Source: Nocardioides kongjuensis (GTDB taxonomy: Bacteria > Actinomycetota > Actinomycetes > Propionibacteriales > Nocardioidaceae). Taken from it: a stretch of 64,000 bases of DNA. This document shows positions 7,941-19,162 of this stretch, piece by piece. The stretch's first letter is position 1. The number at the start of each line of letters is the position of its first letter. The notes beneath the pieces were generated by a model that ran no database searches, was not told where the DNA came from, and worked only from the letters and a program-made list of their open reading frames with translations. The position numbers and the translations under genes were made by a program. The DNA is taken from assembly GCF_013409625.1 (NCBI RefSeq), contig NZ_JACCBF010000001.1, positions 744,001-808,000 of the forward strand. Direction: 5' to 3'.

Positions 7941-9968
7941 GTGACGACGGACGCACTTCTCGGGATCAGCGACCTTCCCCACCAGCTGCCGCGGTTCGAG
8001 GACATCGACGACGGCGACTACGCCCCGGCGATCGAGGCCGCCATGGCCGAGCAGCTCGCCGCGGTCGCCGCGATCACCGCGGACCCGGCGGCGCCGACCT
8101 TCGCCAACACGCTGGTCCCGCTCGAGCTGAGCGGGACCACGCTGGCGCGGGTGCTGCGCGTGTTCTGGAACAAGGCCAGCGCCGACGCCAACCCCGACAT
8201 CGACGCGGTCCGCGCCGCGTTCGCGCCCCGGCTCGCCGCGCACAGCGACGCGATCCTGCTCGACCCGGCGCTGTGGGTCCGCCTCCAGGAGGTGTACGCC
8301 GACCGCGCGGCCCTGGACCCGGAGTCGGCGTACCTCGTCGAGCGCTACGTCACCGAGCTCCGGTTGGCCGGAGCCGCCCTCGGCGAGGACGACAAGGCGC
8401 GGCTGCGCGAGCTCAACGAGCGGATCTCCAGCCAGGAGACGGCCTTCGAGCTGGCGCTGCAGGCCGACAGCAACGACCTCGCCGTCGTCGTCGACGACCC
8501 GGCGACGCTGGACGGGCTGACGCCGGGGGAGCTGTCCGCTGCGGCCGCCGCGGCGCAGGCGAGGGGCCTCGACGGGCGCCACCTGCTGACCCTGGTGCTG
8601 CCCACGGCGCACCCCCACCTCGCCTCGCTCACCGACCGCGACCTGCGCCGACGCCTCTCCGAGGCCCAGCGCAGCCGGGGCAGCCGGGGTGGCCCGCACG
8701 ACACCCGCGCCACCGCCCTCGACATCCTGCGCCTGCGCTCCGAGCGCGCGCGGCTGCTCGGCTTCGAGAACCACGCGGCCGCGGTGACCGCCGACAACAC
8801 CGCCGGCTCGCCGCAGGCGGTGCGCTCCCTGCTCGAGCGGCTCGCCGTCCCTGCTGCCCGCAACGCCCGCGCCGAGCAGGACGCGATGTCCGATCTCGCC
8901 GGCTTCCCGGTCGAGCCGTGGGACTGGCCCTTCTACGCCGAGCGGGTCCGCAGTGCGCGCTACGACGTGGACCTGGCCGCACTGCGCCCGTGGTTCGAGG
9001 CCGAGCGGGTCCTGCGCGACGGCGTCTTCTTCGCCGCCGGCCGGCTCTACGGGCTCACCTTCGAGGAGCGTCCCGACCTGCCCGGCTACCACCCCGACGT
9101 CCGCGTCTTCGAGGTCAGCCGCGACGGTACGCCGATCGGGCTCTACCTGCTCGACCTCTACACCCGCGACACCAAGCGCGGAGGTGCGTGGATGAGCAGC
9201 TTCGTCACTCAGTCGGGCCTGCTCGGCGTCGACACCTCCGTCGTCGTCAACAACCTCAACGTGCCCAAGCCGGCCGCGGGGGAGGCGACGCTGTTGACCT
9301 GGGACGAGACCCGCACCCTGTTCCACGAGTTCGGCCACGCGCTGCACGGGCTGCTCGCCCGGGCGACGTACCCCAAGTTCGGCGGGACCGCCGTCTTCCG
9401 TGACTTCGTCGAGTACCCCTCGCAGGTCAACGAGATGTGGCTGCTGTGGCCCGAGGTCCTCGCCAGCTATGCCGTCCACCACGAGACCGGCGAGCCGATC
9501 CCGGGCGACGTCGTCGAGCGGCTGCGCGCCGCCGAGACGTTCAACGAGGGCTTCGCGACGAGCGAGTACCTCGCCGCCGCGCTGATCGACCTCGCCTGGC
9601 ACGAGCTCGGCCCCGACGAGGTGCCCACGTCGGTCGAGGAGGTCGCCGCCTTCGAGCAGCGTGCCCTCGCCGCCGCCGGGCTCGACAACCCGGCGGTGCC
9701 GGCGCGCTACTCCACGCCGTACTTCGCCCACAGCTTCAGCTCCGGCTACGCGTCGGCCTACTACTCCTACATCTGGAGCGAGGTCCTCGACGCGGACACC
9801 GTCGCGTGGTTCGGCGAGAGCGGCGGGCTGACCCGCGAGAACGGCGAGGCCTACCTGCGCCACGTCATCGGCATCGGCGGCACCCGCGACCCGCTGGAGT
9901 CCTACGAGGAGTGGCGCGGCCGGCCCGCGCCGATCGAGCCGCTGCTCGCCCGGCGCGGGCTGGCCTGA
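7941..9968 (+). CDS. M3 family metallopeptidase (oligopeptidase A / dipeptidyl carboxypeptidase type)
   Basis: 675 residues from GTG 7941, the normal length for this family. The zinc motif HEFGH is at residues 462-466 within TLFHEFGHALHGLL, with the downstream Glu ligand in the VEYPSQVNEMW segment. The C-terminal FAHSFSSGYASAYYSYIW substrate-binding segment is typical of Dcp/OpdA. There is no signal peptide, so it is a cytoplasmic peptidase that degrades short peptides or cleaves C-terminal dipeptides. The sequence does not separate Dcp from OpdA. Only 3 nt separate its stop from the convergent sugar dehydrogenase gene. Confidence 0.92.
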   Translation: MTTDALLGISDLPHQLPRFEDIDDGDYAPAIEAAMAEQLAAVAAITADPAAPTFANTLVPLELSGTTLARVLRVFWNKASADANPDIDAVRAAFAPRLAAHSDAILLDPALWVRLQEVYADRAALDPESAYLVERYVTELRLAGAALGEDDKARLRELNERISSQETAFELALQADSNDLAVVVDDPATLDGLTPGELSAAAAAAQARGLDGRHLLTLVLPTAHPHLASLTDRDLRRRLSEAQRSRGSRGGPHDTRATALDILRLRSERARLLGFENHAAAVTADNTAGSPQAVRSLLERLAVPAARNARAEQDAMSDLAGFPVEPWDWPFYAERVRSARYDVDLAALRPWFEAERVLRDGVFFAAGRLYGLTFEERPDLPGYHPDVRVFEVSRDGTPIGLYLLDLYTRDTKRGGAWMSSFVTQSGLLGVDTSVVVNNLNVPKPAAGEATLLTWDETRTLFHEFGHALHGLLARATYPKFGGTAVFRDFVEYPSQVNEMWLLWPEVLASYAVHHETGEPIPGDVVERLRAAETFNEGFATSEYLAAALIDLAWHELGPDEVPTSVEEVAAFEQRALAAAGLDNPAVPARYSTPYFAHSFSSGYASAYYSYIWSEVLDADTVAWFGESGGLTRENGEAYLRHVIGIGGTRDPLESYEEWRGRPAPIEPLLARRGLA

Positions 9969-9971
9969 GCC

Positions 9972-11099
9972 TCACGCGGGCCGGACCCGCAGTACGACGT
10001 CGCGCCCGCCGCCGTTGTCGGTGGTGAGGAGCAGCGATCCGTCGGGGGCGGCGGTGACGTCGCGCAGCCGCCCGTGGCCCCGCAGCGAGCGCGGGGCGCG
10101 GGTCCAGCGGACCCGGCCGCGGTCGTCGAGCTTCACGAACATCAGCCGCTGGCCCTTGAGCACCGCGACGGCGAGGCAGCCCTCGAGGCGTCCCCAGCCG
10201 GGGCCGGCGACGAAGTCGGCGCCGGACGGCGCGATCGTGGGATACCCGGAGCGCCAACGGGCGGCGTACTGCCTGCCGGGGAGGCGGTGATCGGTCATCG
10301 GCCTGGACTCGTCGTACCCGGGGCCCGGGTTCCAGCCGTAGTTGCGGCCCGGACGGAGCAGGTTGACCTCGTCGTCGCGGTCGGTGCCGTGCTCGACCGA
10401 CCACAGCGAGCCGTCGGCGCGCTGGGCCAGGCCCTGGACGTTGCGGTGGCCCCAGGTGAGGACGTAGCGGCGCTTCCCGGAGCGGTCTGCCCACGGGTTG
10501 CGGGGGTCGGGGGCACCGGTGAGGCGGTCGAGGCGCAGCACCTTGCCCCCCAGCGAGCGGCGGTCCTGCGGGACGCGGGAGCGCTTGGCGTCGCCGGTGC
10601 CGACCAGCAGGGATCCGTCGCCCGCCACGAGGAGGCGGCACCCGCCGTGCTGGCCGGTGCGGCTCGGCGGCAGGCCCGTGACGAGAGGGCCGACCAGGGT
10701 CGCGGCGGTGAGGCCCGCATCGAGGGTCCACGCGTTGACCCGGATGTCGTGGGAGCCGTCGTCGGCACGCCAGCCCGAGCAGGTGTAGATCCGGCGGTTG
10801 GCCGTGAACGCCGGGTCGACGGCGAGCCCGAGGAGCCCGGTCTCGCCGCGAGTCCAGACCTGCGCGGAGGGGAAGGCCAGGTCGCGCTTCGCTCCCGACG
10901 CGGGGTCGACCAGGGTCAACCGGCTCCGGTCGCGCTGGGTGACCAGCAGGTCACCGGTCGGGAGGACCGCCACCTCCCAGGGGTGGTCCAGCCCGGTGGC
11001 CACGACCTCCACCCGCAACGCCGCCGCGCGGGCGGGTGCTGCGGCGAGGACGGTGGCGACGAGGGCGAGGACGAGCAGGACGGCGGGACGCGCACGCAT
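9972..11099 (-). CDS. Secreted PQQ-type sugar dehydrogenase (glucose/sorbosone dehydrogenase family)
   Basis: 375 residues with a Sec signal peptide (MRARPAVLLVLALVATVLAA..., cleavage near ARAA). It is a six-bladed beta-propeller of the GSDH family: LDHPWEVAVLPTGDLLVTQR, GETGLLGLAVDPAF, HGGCRLLVAGDGSLLVGTGD, WGHRNVQGLA and VEHGTDRDDEVN/NYGWNPG. Family members oxidise aldoses extracellularly with PQQ as cofactor. No PQQ biosynthesis gene is visible here. ATG 11099 is supported by a TACCGT hexamer at -12 to -7. The exact sugar is unknown. Confidence 0.88.
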   Translation of the reverse strand: MRARPAVLLVLALVATVLAAAPARAAALRVEVVATGLDHPWEVAVLPTGDLLVTQRDRSRLTLVDPASGAKRDLAFPSAQVWTRGETGLLGLAVDPAFTANRRIYTCSGWRADDGSHDIRVNAWTLDAGLTAATLVGPLVTGLPPSRTGQHGGCRLLVAGDGSLLVGTGDAKRSRVPQDRRSLGGKVLRLDRLTGAPDPRNPWADRSGKRRYVLTWGHRNVQGLAQRADGSLWSVEHGTDRDDEVNLLRPGRNYGWNPGPGYDESRPMTDHRLPGRQYAARWRSGYPTIAPSGADFVAGPGWGRLEGCLAVAVLKGQRLMFVKLDDRGRVRWTRAPRSLRGHGRLRDVTAAPDGSLLLTTDNGGGRDVVLRVRPA

Positions 11100-11105
11100 G
11101 ACGGG

Positions 11106-11111
11106 ACGGTA
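11106..11111 (-). promoter_or_regulatory. Leaderless -10 element (TACCGT) for the sugar dehydrogenase gene
   Basis: On the minus strand TACCGT sits at -12 to -7 from ATG 11099, with no ribosome-binding site between them. Confidence 0.5.
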
Positions 11112-11165
11112 CGCCGCCCCGCCGTCCGCAAACCGGTCGGAACCGGGCCGAACCGGGTACCGGGG

Positions 11166-12038
11166 TCAGAACGTGTGCTCGGGCGCCGGGAACGCGCCCG
11201 ACTTCACCTCGGAGTCGTAGGCCCTGGCGGCGTCGAGGAGCACCGAGCGCAGGTCGGCGTACTGCTTGACGAAGCGCGGCAGCTTGCCGGTACGCAGGCC
11301 GAAGGCGTCCTGCCAGACGAGGACCTGGCCGTCGCACTGGTTGCCGGCGCCGATGCCGATGGTGGGGATCTCCAGCTTGGCGGTGACCTCGGCGGCCACG
11401 TCGCCGGGGACCATCTCCATGACGACGGAGAACGCACCGGCGTCCTGGACGGCGAGCGCGTCGCGCAGGATCCGCTCGGCGGCGTCGCCGCGGCCCTGGA
11501 CCCGGTAGCCGCCGAGGGCGTGCTCGGACTGCGGGGTGAAGCCGATGTGGGCCATCACGGGGATGCCGCCGCGGGTCATCTTCTCGATCTGCGGGGCCAT
11601 CTCGACGCCGCCCTCGAGCTTCACGCAGTGCGCGCCGCCCTCCTTCATGAACCGGACGGCGGTCAGGTAGCCCTGCTCGGGCGAGGCCTGGTACGAGCCG
11701 AACGGGAGGTCGCCGACCACGAGGGCGCGCGACACCGAGCGGCTGACCGCGCGGGTCAGGGGGAGGAGCTCGTCGACCGTGACCGGGATCGACGTGCTGT
11801 TGCCGAGGACGTTGTTGGACGCGCTGTCGCCGACGAGGAGGACCTCCACGCCGGCCTCGTCGAAGACCTGCGCGGTCAGCTGGTCGTAGCTGGTGAGCAT
11901 CGAGAAGCGCTCGCCGCGCTGCTTGAGCTCACGCAGGTGGTGGGTGCGGACGCGCCTGATCGGCGCGGATCCGGGGGCCGCCGCGGGGGCGGTGCCGCCG
12001 CCGTACGGGGCGGTCTCTTCGGGGGTGGTGCTGCTCAT
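11166..12038 (-). CDS. panB: 3-methyl-2-oxobutanoate hydroxymethyltransferase
   Basis: 290 residues from ATG 12038, preceded by the Shine-Dalgarno stretch AGGAACGGAG; a longer in-frame start lacks support. It is a TIM-barrel Pan[34 protein letters not shown] (metal Asp/substrate loop), [31 protein letters not shown] and IPTIGIGAG. It transfers a hydroxymethyl group from methylene-THF to 2-oxoisovalerate, the first step of pantothenate synthesis. panC and panD are not in the window. The N-terminal 35 residues are a Pro/Ala-rich extension found in many actinobacterial homologues. A TAGCCT -10-like hexamer lies near 12109-12114 on the minus strand. Confidence 0.95.
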   Translation of the reverse strand: MSSTTPEETAPYGGGTAPAAAPGSAPIRRVRTHHLRELKQRGERFSMLTSYDQLTAQVFDEAGVEVLLVGDSASNNVLGNSTSIPVTVDELLPLTRAVSRSVSRALVVGDLPFGSYQASPEQGYLTAVRFMKEGGAHCVKLEGGVEMAPQIEKMTRGGIPVMAHIGFTPQSEHALGGYRVQGRGDAAERILRDALAVQDAGAFSVVMEMVPGDVAAEVTAKLEIPTIGIGAGNQCDGQVLVWQDAFGLRTGKLPRFVKQYADLRSVLLDAARAYDSEVKSGAFPAPEHTF

Positions 12039-12148
12039 CGTCGAGCTCCGTTCCTGGTGACTCGCGGCCCACCGATGTGGGTCCACGTTCGTTGACGGGC
12101 ACTGACGAGGCTAGTCCGGTACGACGCTCGCGCGCGCTGTGTGCTCCA

Positions 12149-12616
12149 TCACCCCGAGCCCGCCGAGCCGGCCGCGTCGGCCGCCGCCTCGAGCTCGGCG
12201 ACGACGATGCGCCGCATCCCCAGCAACGCCCGGCTGGCGGCCTGCGCCCGCCGCTGGTCCGGGTCGGCGAGCAGGTCGTGCAGCCGGACGGGGACGACCT
12301 GCCACGACAGCCCGAACCGGTCCTTGAGCCACCCGCACACCGACTCCTGGCCGCCGTCGGTGAGTGAGTCCCAGTAGTAGTCGACCTCGGACTGGTCGCG
12401 GCACACGATCGAGAAGGACACCGCCTCGGAGAAGGCGATCTCGGGGCCGCCGTTGACGCCGCGGAAGGTGAGCCCGTCGAGGGTGAACTCGCCGGCGACC
12501 GGGCCGAGGTGGGTGATCGAGGAGTTCGGGAAGATCGCGGTGTAGAACCGGGCGGCCTCCTCCAGCCGGTCGTCGAACCACAGGCAGGGCTGGATGTGGC
12601 TGCTCGCGAGGCTCAT
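12149..12616 (-). CDS. VOC superfamily protein (PhnB-like glyoxalase fold)
   Basis: 155 residues starting MSLASSHIQPCLWFDD. The layout EEAARFYTAIFPNSSI ... LTFRGVNGGPEIAFSEAVSF ... GGQESVCGWLKDRFGLSWQVVP is that of the PhnB/3-demethylubiquinone-9 methyltransferase-like VOC family, despite the misleading family name. The true activity of such proteins is mostly unknown; some bind metals or act in resistance. There is no clear ribosome-binding site at the chosen ATG. The gene is divergent from nadE with a 72-bp gap. Confidence 0.85.
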   Translation of the reverse strand: MSLASSHIQPCLWFDDRLEEAARFYTAIFPNSSITHLGPVAGEFTLDGLTFRGVNGGPEIAFSEAVSFSIVCRDQSEVDYYWDSLTDGGQESVCGWLKDRFGLSWQVVPVRLHDLLADPDQRRAQAASRALLGMRRIVVAELEAAADAAGSAGSG

Positions 12617-12676
12617 GCGTGGAAGGACCCGCGCGGGGACCAGGACTCATCGCCGAGCGTGTGCGGCCCGCTTCCC

Positions 12677-12682
12677 TAGACT
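12677..12682 (+). promoter_or_regulatory. Leaderless -10 element (TAGACT) for nadE
   Basis: TAGACT lies at -12 to -7 from GTG 12689, with no Shine-Dalgarno sequence. Confidence 0.55.
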
Positions 12683-12688
12683 CGCCTC

Positions 12689-14701
<2,013 letters not shown>

Positions 14702-14702
14702 C

Positions 14703-16034
14703 GTGCACGCCTTCTCCGACGACGACCGCCGGGTGCTCGGCGAGGTCCTCGACTGGGTCGTCGACCGGCTGACGGATCCCGCGGGCACGCCGAGCGCCGG
14801 AGCCCCGTCCCTGCCGCCCGTCGTCGGGCCCGTCGTCGGATCGGGCGTCGGGGTCGAGGCAGCGTGGCGGATGCTGCGCGACCAGGTCCTGCCGACCGCC
14901 TTTCCGGCCGACCACCCCCGCTACCTCGCGTTCGTCGGAGGCGCGCCGACCACCGCCGCCGTCCTCGCCGACGCGGTCCTCTCGGCGGCGTCGGTCTACG
15001 GCGGCAGCGAGCTCGAGGCGGGAGCCGTCGTCCGCGCGGAGCGGGCGGCGGCACGCTGGCTGTGCGACCTGGCCGGCTATCCGCCCGAGTCCCACGGGGT
15101 CTTCGTCAGCGGCGGGTCGCTGGCCAACCTGAGCGCCCTGGTCGCCGCGCGGCACGCCGGTCGTCGCGCCGACGGGTCGCTGCCGGACGTGATCGTGGCC
15201 GGCGGGGCGGCGCACTCCTCGGTCGCCGCAGCGGCCGGGATCATGGGGTGCACGGTCGTCACGGTCGGAGCACCCGACACCCGGCTCTGCGCGGCCGACC
15301 TCAAGCCGGTGCTCGACGAGCTGCCGGCGACGCCGGTCGCCGTGGTCGCCACCGCGGGCGCGACCAACACCGGCGTCGTCGACGAGCTGGACGAGCTGGC
15401 GGCGACCTGCGCGGAGCGCGGCACGTGGCTGCACGTCGACGCGGCGTACGGCGGAGCCGGGCTGCTGGTGCCGCAGCTGAGGCCGTTGTTCGCCGGCATC
15501 GAGCGGGCCGACTCGATCACCATCGACCCCCACAAGTGGCTCTTCACGCCCTTCGACTGCGCCGGTGTGCTCTACCGCGACCCGGCGCCCGCCCGGGCGG
15601 CCCACACCCAGCGGGCGCCGTACCTCGAGCCCGTCGACGAGGAGGCGTTCGACAACCCGGCGGACCACGCCGTGCACCTGACCCGTCGTGCCCGCGGCCT
15701 GCCGCTGTGGTTCTCGCTGGTCGCCAACGGCGCGGACGGCTACGCGGCCGCCGTCGCGGCCTGCCTGGCCGCGGCCCGGGCAGCCGCCCGGCGGATCGAG
15801 GCGAGTCCCGTGCTGGAGCTGGTCGCCGACCCCCAGCTGTCGGTGGTTCTCTTCCGCCGCCGCGGCTGGGCACCCGACGACTACCGGCGCTGGTCGAGCC
15901 GGGCCAGGTCCAGCGGGCTGGCCCTGGTCACGCCGACCACGTTCGCGGGCCGGACGGTGCTGCGGCTGTGCTTCGTCAACCCGCGGACGTCGGCGGACGA
16001 CGTCGAGCTGGTCCTCGCCAGCCTGGAGGCGTGA
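14703..16034 (+). CDS. PLP-dependent group II decarboxylase (aromatic/acidic amino acid type)
   Basis: 443 residues from GTG 14703, one base after the nadE stop. It is a fold-type I PLP enzyme: GVFVSGGSLANLSALVAAR, AHSSVAAAAGIMG (stacking His), HVDAAYGGAGLLVP (PLP Asp) and the Schiff-base Lys278 in TIDPHKWLFTPFDCAG. Group II members decarboxylate aromatic amino acids, glutamate, 2,4-diaminobutyrate or related substrates, and the sequence alone does not fix which. It is shorter than animal AADC (about 480). Confidence 0.88.
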   Translation: MHAFSDDDRRVLGEVLDWVVDRLTDPAGTPSAGAPSLPPVVGPVVGSGVGVEAAWRMLRDQVLPTAFPADHPRYLAFVGGAPTTAAVLADAVLSAASVYGGSELEAGAVVRAERAAARWLCDLAGYPPESHGVFVSGGSLANLSALVAARHAGRRADGSLPDVIVAGGAAHSSVAAAAGIMGCTVVTVGAPDTRLCAADLKPVLDELPATPVAVVATAGATNTGVVDELDELAATCAERGTWLHVDAAYGGAGLLVPQLRPLFAGIERADSITIDPHKWLFTPFDCAGVLYRDPAPARAAHTQRAPYLEPVDEEAFDNPADHAVHLTRRARGLPLWFSLVANGADGYAAAVAACLAAARAAARRIEASPVLELVADPQLSVVLFRRRGWAPDDYRRWSSRARSSGLALVTPTTFAGRTVLRLCFVNPRTSADDVELVLASLEA

Positions 16035-16066
16035 GGCGCTCGCCCGGGGCGGGATCGGGCACGGGT

Positions 16067-16114
16067 TAGGATTGCTCACCTGATTCGGGTCAGGTGCGGC
16101 GTCGGCCTGCCGAC
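16067..16114 (+). promoter_or_regulatory. Putative promoter (-10 TAGGAT) and two leader inverted repeats
   Basis: TAGGAT at 16067-16072 is a good -10 hexamer. Just after the expected start point lies a perfect inverted repeat (arms CACCTGA/TCAGGTG, 16077-16096), and then GTCGGC-CT-GCCGAC (16101-16114). These could be operator sites, a structured 5' leader, or a terminator for the decarboxylase. The start codon of the c-di-GMP gene is about 90 nt downstream, with GAGGGGAGG as ribosome-binding site. Confidence 0.4.
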
Positions 16115-16168
16115 AGGACCCGCGTGAGGATTGACCGGGACGTCCTCGTGTGAGGGGAGGCGAGCGCC

Positions 16169-18427
16169 GTGGCACGTAGCAGTGCACCCATCGCACGGAT
16201 CGCACGCCTGGTCGCCTGGGCGTCGTGGGCCTGGCTGATCCTGGGCCTGGTCGCGAACCAGGTGGCGCGGACCGTCGCGCCCGAGTCCAGCCAGTCGATC
16301 CTGCTCACGACGCTGACGATCTTCTTCCCGATGCTGCTGCTGCGCCTGGCGCTGGCGGCGCGGATGTACGCCGGGCGGCGCGCCGGCCTGCTCCTGCTGC
16401 TCGCGGCCGTGACCGCCTGGGCGCTGGGGTCGATGTCGGTCAACTCCGGCAGCGATGCGGCGCAGCACCACTTCCCGGCACCCGGTGAGTGGCTCTTCCT
16501 CGTCTCGTACCTCGGCATGGCCGGCTACCTCATGCTCGACGTCGACCGGCGCCAGCTGCGTCCCACCCGTGGCTGGCTCGACATCGCCGTCATCTGCGGC
16601 GGCACCTCGTGCCTGGCCTCGCTGCTGCTGATCACCCCGATCCGGCTGGCCTCGGGGCAGGAGGGCGTCCCGCTGCTGCTGGCCCTGATCTACCCGCTCG
16701 CCGACGGAGTCCTGGTCCTCGCCGTGCTCGGCCAGGCCCTGCTGCAGGCCCGCACCGACCTGGTGAAGTCGGTGATGCTGGGCGTGGCCTTCGTGCTGCT
16801 GGCGTGCGCCGACTCCGGCTTCGCGCTGCAGGCCTCGGCTCGGACCTACGACTTCGCCAACATCAGCAACGCGCTGTGGGGCGGGTCCTTCGCGCTCCTG
16901 GTGGCGGCCGCCTGCCGGCCGGCGACGGCGGTCATCCGGACCGTCCCCAAGGCCGCGGGTACGGCGGTCCTGGTGGCCGCCGGCGCGGTCGCGACCGCGG
17001 TGCTGATGATCCGGCCCGACGACGAGCTGGCCTACTTCACCCTGCCGCCGGCGGCGTTCACCATGGTGACCGTCGCCTGGCGGATGGTGCTGGCGCTGCG
17101 CGACGCCAACCGCGCCACGGAGGCCTTCGCCCTCTCGCGGACCGACGACCTCACCAAGCTGCCCAACCGCCGCGCGGTCCGGGTGCGCCTGGAGGACGCC
17201 ATCGAGGCGAGCGAGCCGATCGCCCTGATGATGCTGGACCTCGACGGCTTCAAGGAGATCAACGACGCGCTCGGGCACCAGGTCGGCGACACGGTGCTGC
17301 GGCTGGTCGCCGTCCGCATGCGCGAGGCGGTCGAGTCGCGCGACCTGGTCGCCCGCCTCGGCGGCGACGAGTTCGCGATCATCCTGGCCGGACGCGACGA
17401 GATCGAGCTGATGGAGACCGCCCACGACGTGCTGCGCGAGCTGCGCAACCCGATCTCCGTCGACGGCATCGAGATCTGCCCGTCGGGATCGATCGGGATC
17501 ACCATCGCCGGCCCCGACGAGCACGACAGCGGCGAGGTGCTGCGCCGGGCCGACGTCGCGATGTACCAGGCGAAGAGCTCGGGCACCGGCGCCGCGCTGT
17601 ACGACGTCGAGCTCGACGAGTTCTCACGCTCGCGCCTGCAGCTCGCCGAGGAGCTGCGCAAGGGTCTGAAGGACGACCAGATCGAGGTCTGGTACCAGCC
17701 GCAGCTCGACGTCGCGGCCAGGGAGATCTCCGGGCTGGAGGCGCTGGTGCGGTGGCGCCACCCGGTGCACGGCGTGATCAGCCCGGTCGCGTTCCTGCCC
17801 GCGGCCCGGCGGGCCGGCCTGATGGCGGCGCTGTCGGAGGTGATCGCCCGGCAGGCGCTGCGCGACCACCGGCAACGCCTCGATGCCGGGATCGACCTGC
17901 GCCTGGCCGTCAACTGCGCCCCGACCGAGCTGCTCGGACATGCCTTCCTGCCGCAGCTCTACGCCGCGATCGAGGAGCACGCGATCCCCGCGGACAGCCT
18001 GGTCCTCGAGATCACCGAGGACTCGTTCCTCTCCGACCCGCACCGCACCCGCGAGCTCCTCGTCGACCTGCGCGAGCACGGGGTGCAGGTCTCGATCGAC
18101 GACTACGGCACCGGGTTCTCCTCGCTGACCTACCTGCGCAACCTGCCGGTCCAGGAGCTCAAGATCGACCGATCGCTGGTCCGCAACGTGGCGGAGGACC
18201 ACCGCAGCCGCGAGATCGTCGCCTCGACGATCCAGCTCGCGCACGCCCTCGACATGCGGATCGTCGCCGAGGGCGTCGAGAACGCGGCCGACCTCGCGGC
18301 GCTCGACGCGATGGGCATCGACACGGTGCAGGGCTACCACCTCGCCCGACCGATGCCGGCGGGCGAGGTCGCCCAGTGGGTGCGGAGTTGGCGCGGCAAG
18401 GTGGAGGCAGCCAAGATGGCGGGATGA
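16169..18427 (+). CDS. Membrane GGDEF-EAL protein (c-di-GMP metabolism)
   Basis: 752 residues from GTG 16169, preceded by GAGGGGAGG. Residues 1-315 hold about eight to nine hydrophobic segments (sensor-like membrane domain of unrecognised type). A GGDEF domain follows (start DDLTKLPNRRA, signature GGDEF intact at 398-402) and then an EAL domain with GLEALVRW, EITED, IDDYGTGFSSL, LKIDRS, AEGVEN and QGYHLARP, so all usual metal/catalytic residues are present. The inhibitory RxxD I-site upstream of GGDEF reads E-S-R-D and is absent. Both synthesis and hydrolysis are possible. It shares an ATGA overlap with the following GNAT-like gene. Confidence 0.92.
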   Translation: MARSSAPIARIARLVAWASWAWLILGLVANQVARTVAPESSQSILLTTLTIFFPMLLLRLALAARMYAGRRAGLLLLLAAVTAWALGSMSVNSGSDAAQHHFPAPGEWLFLVSYLGMAGYLMLDVDRRQLRPTRGWLDIAVICGGTSCLASLLLITPIRLASGQEGVPLLLALIYPLADGVLVLAVLGQALLQARTDLVKSVMLGVAFVLLACADSGFALQASARTYDFANISNALWGGSFALLVAAACRPATAVIRTVPKAAGTAVLVAAGAVATAVLMIRPDDELAYFTLPPAAFTMVTVAWRMVLALRDANRATEAFALSRTDDLTKLPNRRAVRVRLEDAIEASEPIALMMLDLDGFKEINDALGHQVGDTVLRLVAVRMREAVESRDLVARLGGDEFAIILAGRDEIELMETAHDVLRELRNPISVDGIEICPSGSIGITIAGPDEHDSGEVLRRADVAMYQAKSSGTGAALYDVELDEFSRSRLQLAEELRKGLKDDQIEVWYQPQLDVAAREISGLEALVRWRHPVHGVISPVAFLPAARRAGLMAALSEVIARQALRDHRQRLDAGIDLRLAVNCAPTELLGHAFLPQLYAAIEEHAIPADSLVLEITEDSFLSDPHRTRELLVDLREHGVQVSIDDYGTGFSSLTYLRNLPVQELKIDRSLVRNVAEDHRSREIVASTIQLAHALDMRIVAEGVENAADLAALDAMGIDTVQGYHLARPMPAGEVAQWVRSWRGKVEAAKMAG

Positions 18428-19158
18428 GCGCCGCCCCCCTGCGCTTCGTGCTCGACCCGGTCGGCGAGGAGCTCGCGGCCGCGTTGCGGTGCGAGGCTGA
18501 CGTCTTCCTCGAGACCTACGGCAACACGGCCGAGGAGATGGAGCGCGAGTACGGCCCCTACCTCGACGCGACCGGCTTCATGACGGTGCTGGCCGAGGAC
18601 GGCGAGGCGGTCGCGACCGCACGGTTCATCGGGCCGGGCCCGGCCGGGCACAAGTCCCTCAACGACACCTCGCGCCCGCCGTGGGGCATCGACGGACAGC
18701 GCTCGGCGCGCTCGGCCGGCGTCGACCTCGACAAGACCTGGGACATCGCCACGGTGGCGGTCCGGCCGGGCCACGGCCGCGGCGGGCTGTGCGCGGCCGC
18801 GCTGTACCACGGCATCGTCGCGGCTGCCTTCGCCAACGACATCGAGTACGTCGTGATGATCATGGACTCGCACGCCCGCCGGCTGCTCTCCGGGCTGGGC
18901 ATGCAGACCCAGGTGCTGCCCGCCACGTCGACGGGGGAGTACCTCGGCTCAGAGAGCAGCACGCCACTGTGGGCCAACCTGCACCGCATGTTCGAGCGGC
19001 AGCGGCAGGACGATCCCGACGCCTACCGGCTGATCTTCCAGGGCGTCGGGCTCGACGGGATCGAGCTGCCGACCGACTGGAGGCGCACCACGACCCCGCC
19101 GGGCGCCGGCCCGGCCGTAGGGCTGACCGAGCCGGCGGCCGACGTCCCCACACGCTGA
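18424..19158 (+). CDS. GNAT-fold protein resembling LuxI / N-acyl-amino-acid synthases
   Basis: 244 residues. Its ATG (18424-18426) overlaps the TGA of the GGDEF-EAL gene, so translation is coupled. The N-terminal pattern (FLETYGNTAEEMEREYGPYL, then ATARFIGP) and the core WDIATVAVRPGHGRGGLCAA followed by DIEYVVMIMD resemble GNAT acyltransferases of the autoinducer-synthase/N-acyl-amino-acid-synthase type: an R-x5-F start, an acidic Tyr stretch, a core W, and an acyl/CoA-binding G-rich turn. I infer an acyltransferase; the acyl donor and acceptor are unknown, and a plain N-acetyltransferase is possible. Coupling to a c-di-GMP enzyme suggests a role in signalling. Confidence 0.55.
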   Translation: MSAAPLRFVLDPVGEELAAALRCEADVFLETYGNTAEEMEREYGPYLDATGFMTVLAEDGEAVATARFIGPGPAGHKSLNDTSRPPWGIDGQRSARSAGVDLDKTWDIATVAVRPGHGRGGLCAAALYHGIVAAAFANDIEYVVMIMDSHARRLLSGLGMQTQVLPATSTGEYLGSESSTPLWANLHRMFERQRQDDPDAYRLIFQGVGLDGIELPTDWRRTTTPPGAGPAVGLTEPAADVPTR

Positions 19159-19162
19159 GGGC

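Noticed and set aside
16489..19158. A very long open frame overlapping the GGDEF-EAL gene
   Set aside because: It is an out-of-frame shadow caused by high GC, of low-complexity Arg/Gly/Pro composition; only its end (18424-19158) is the real GNAT-like gene.
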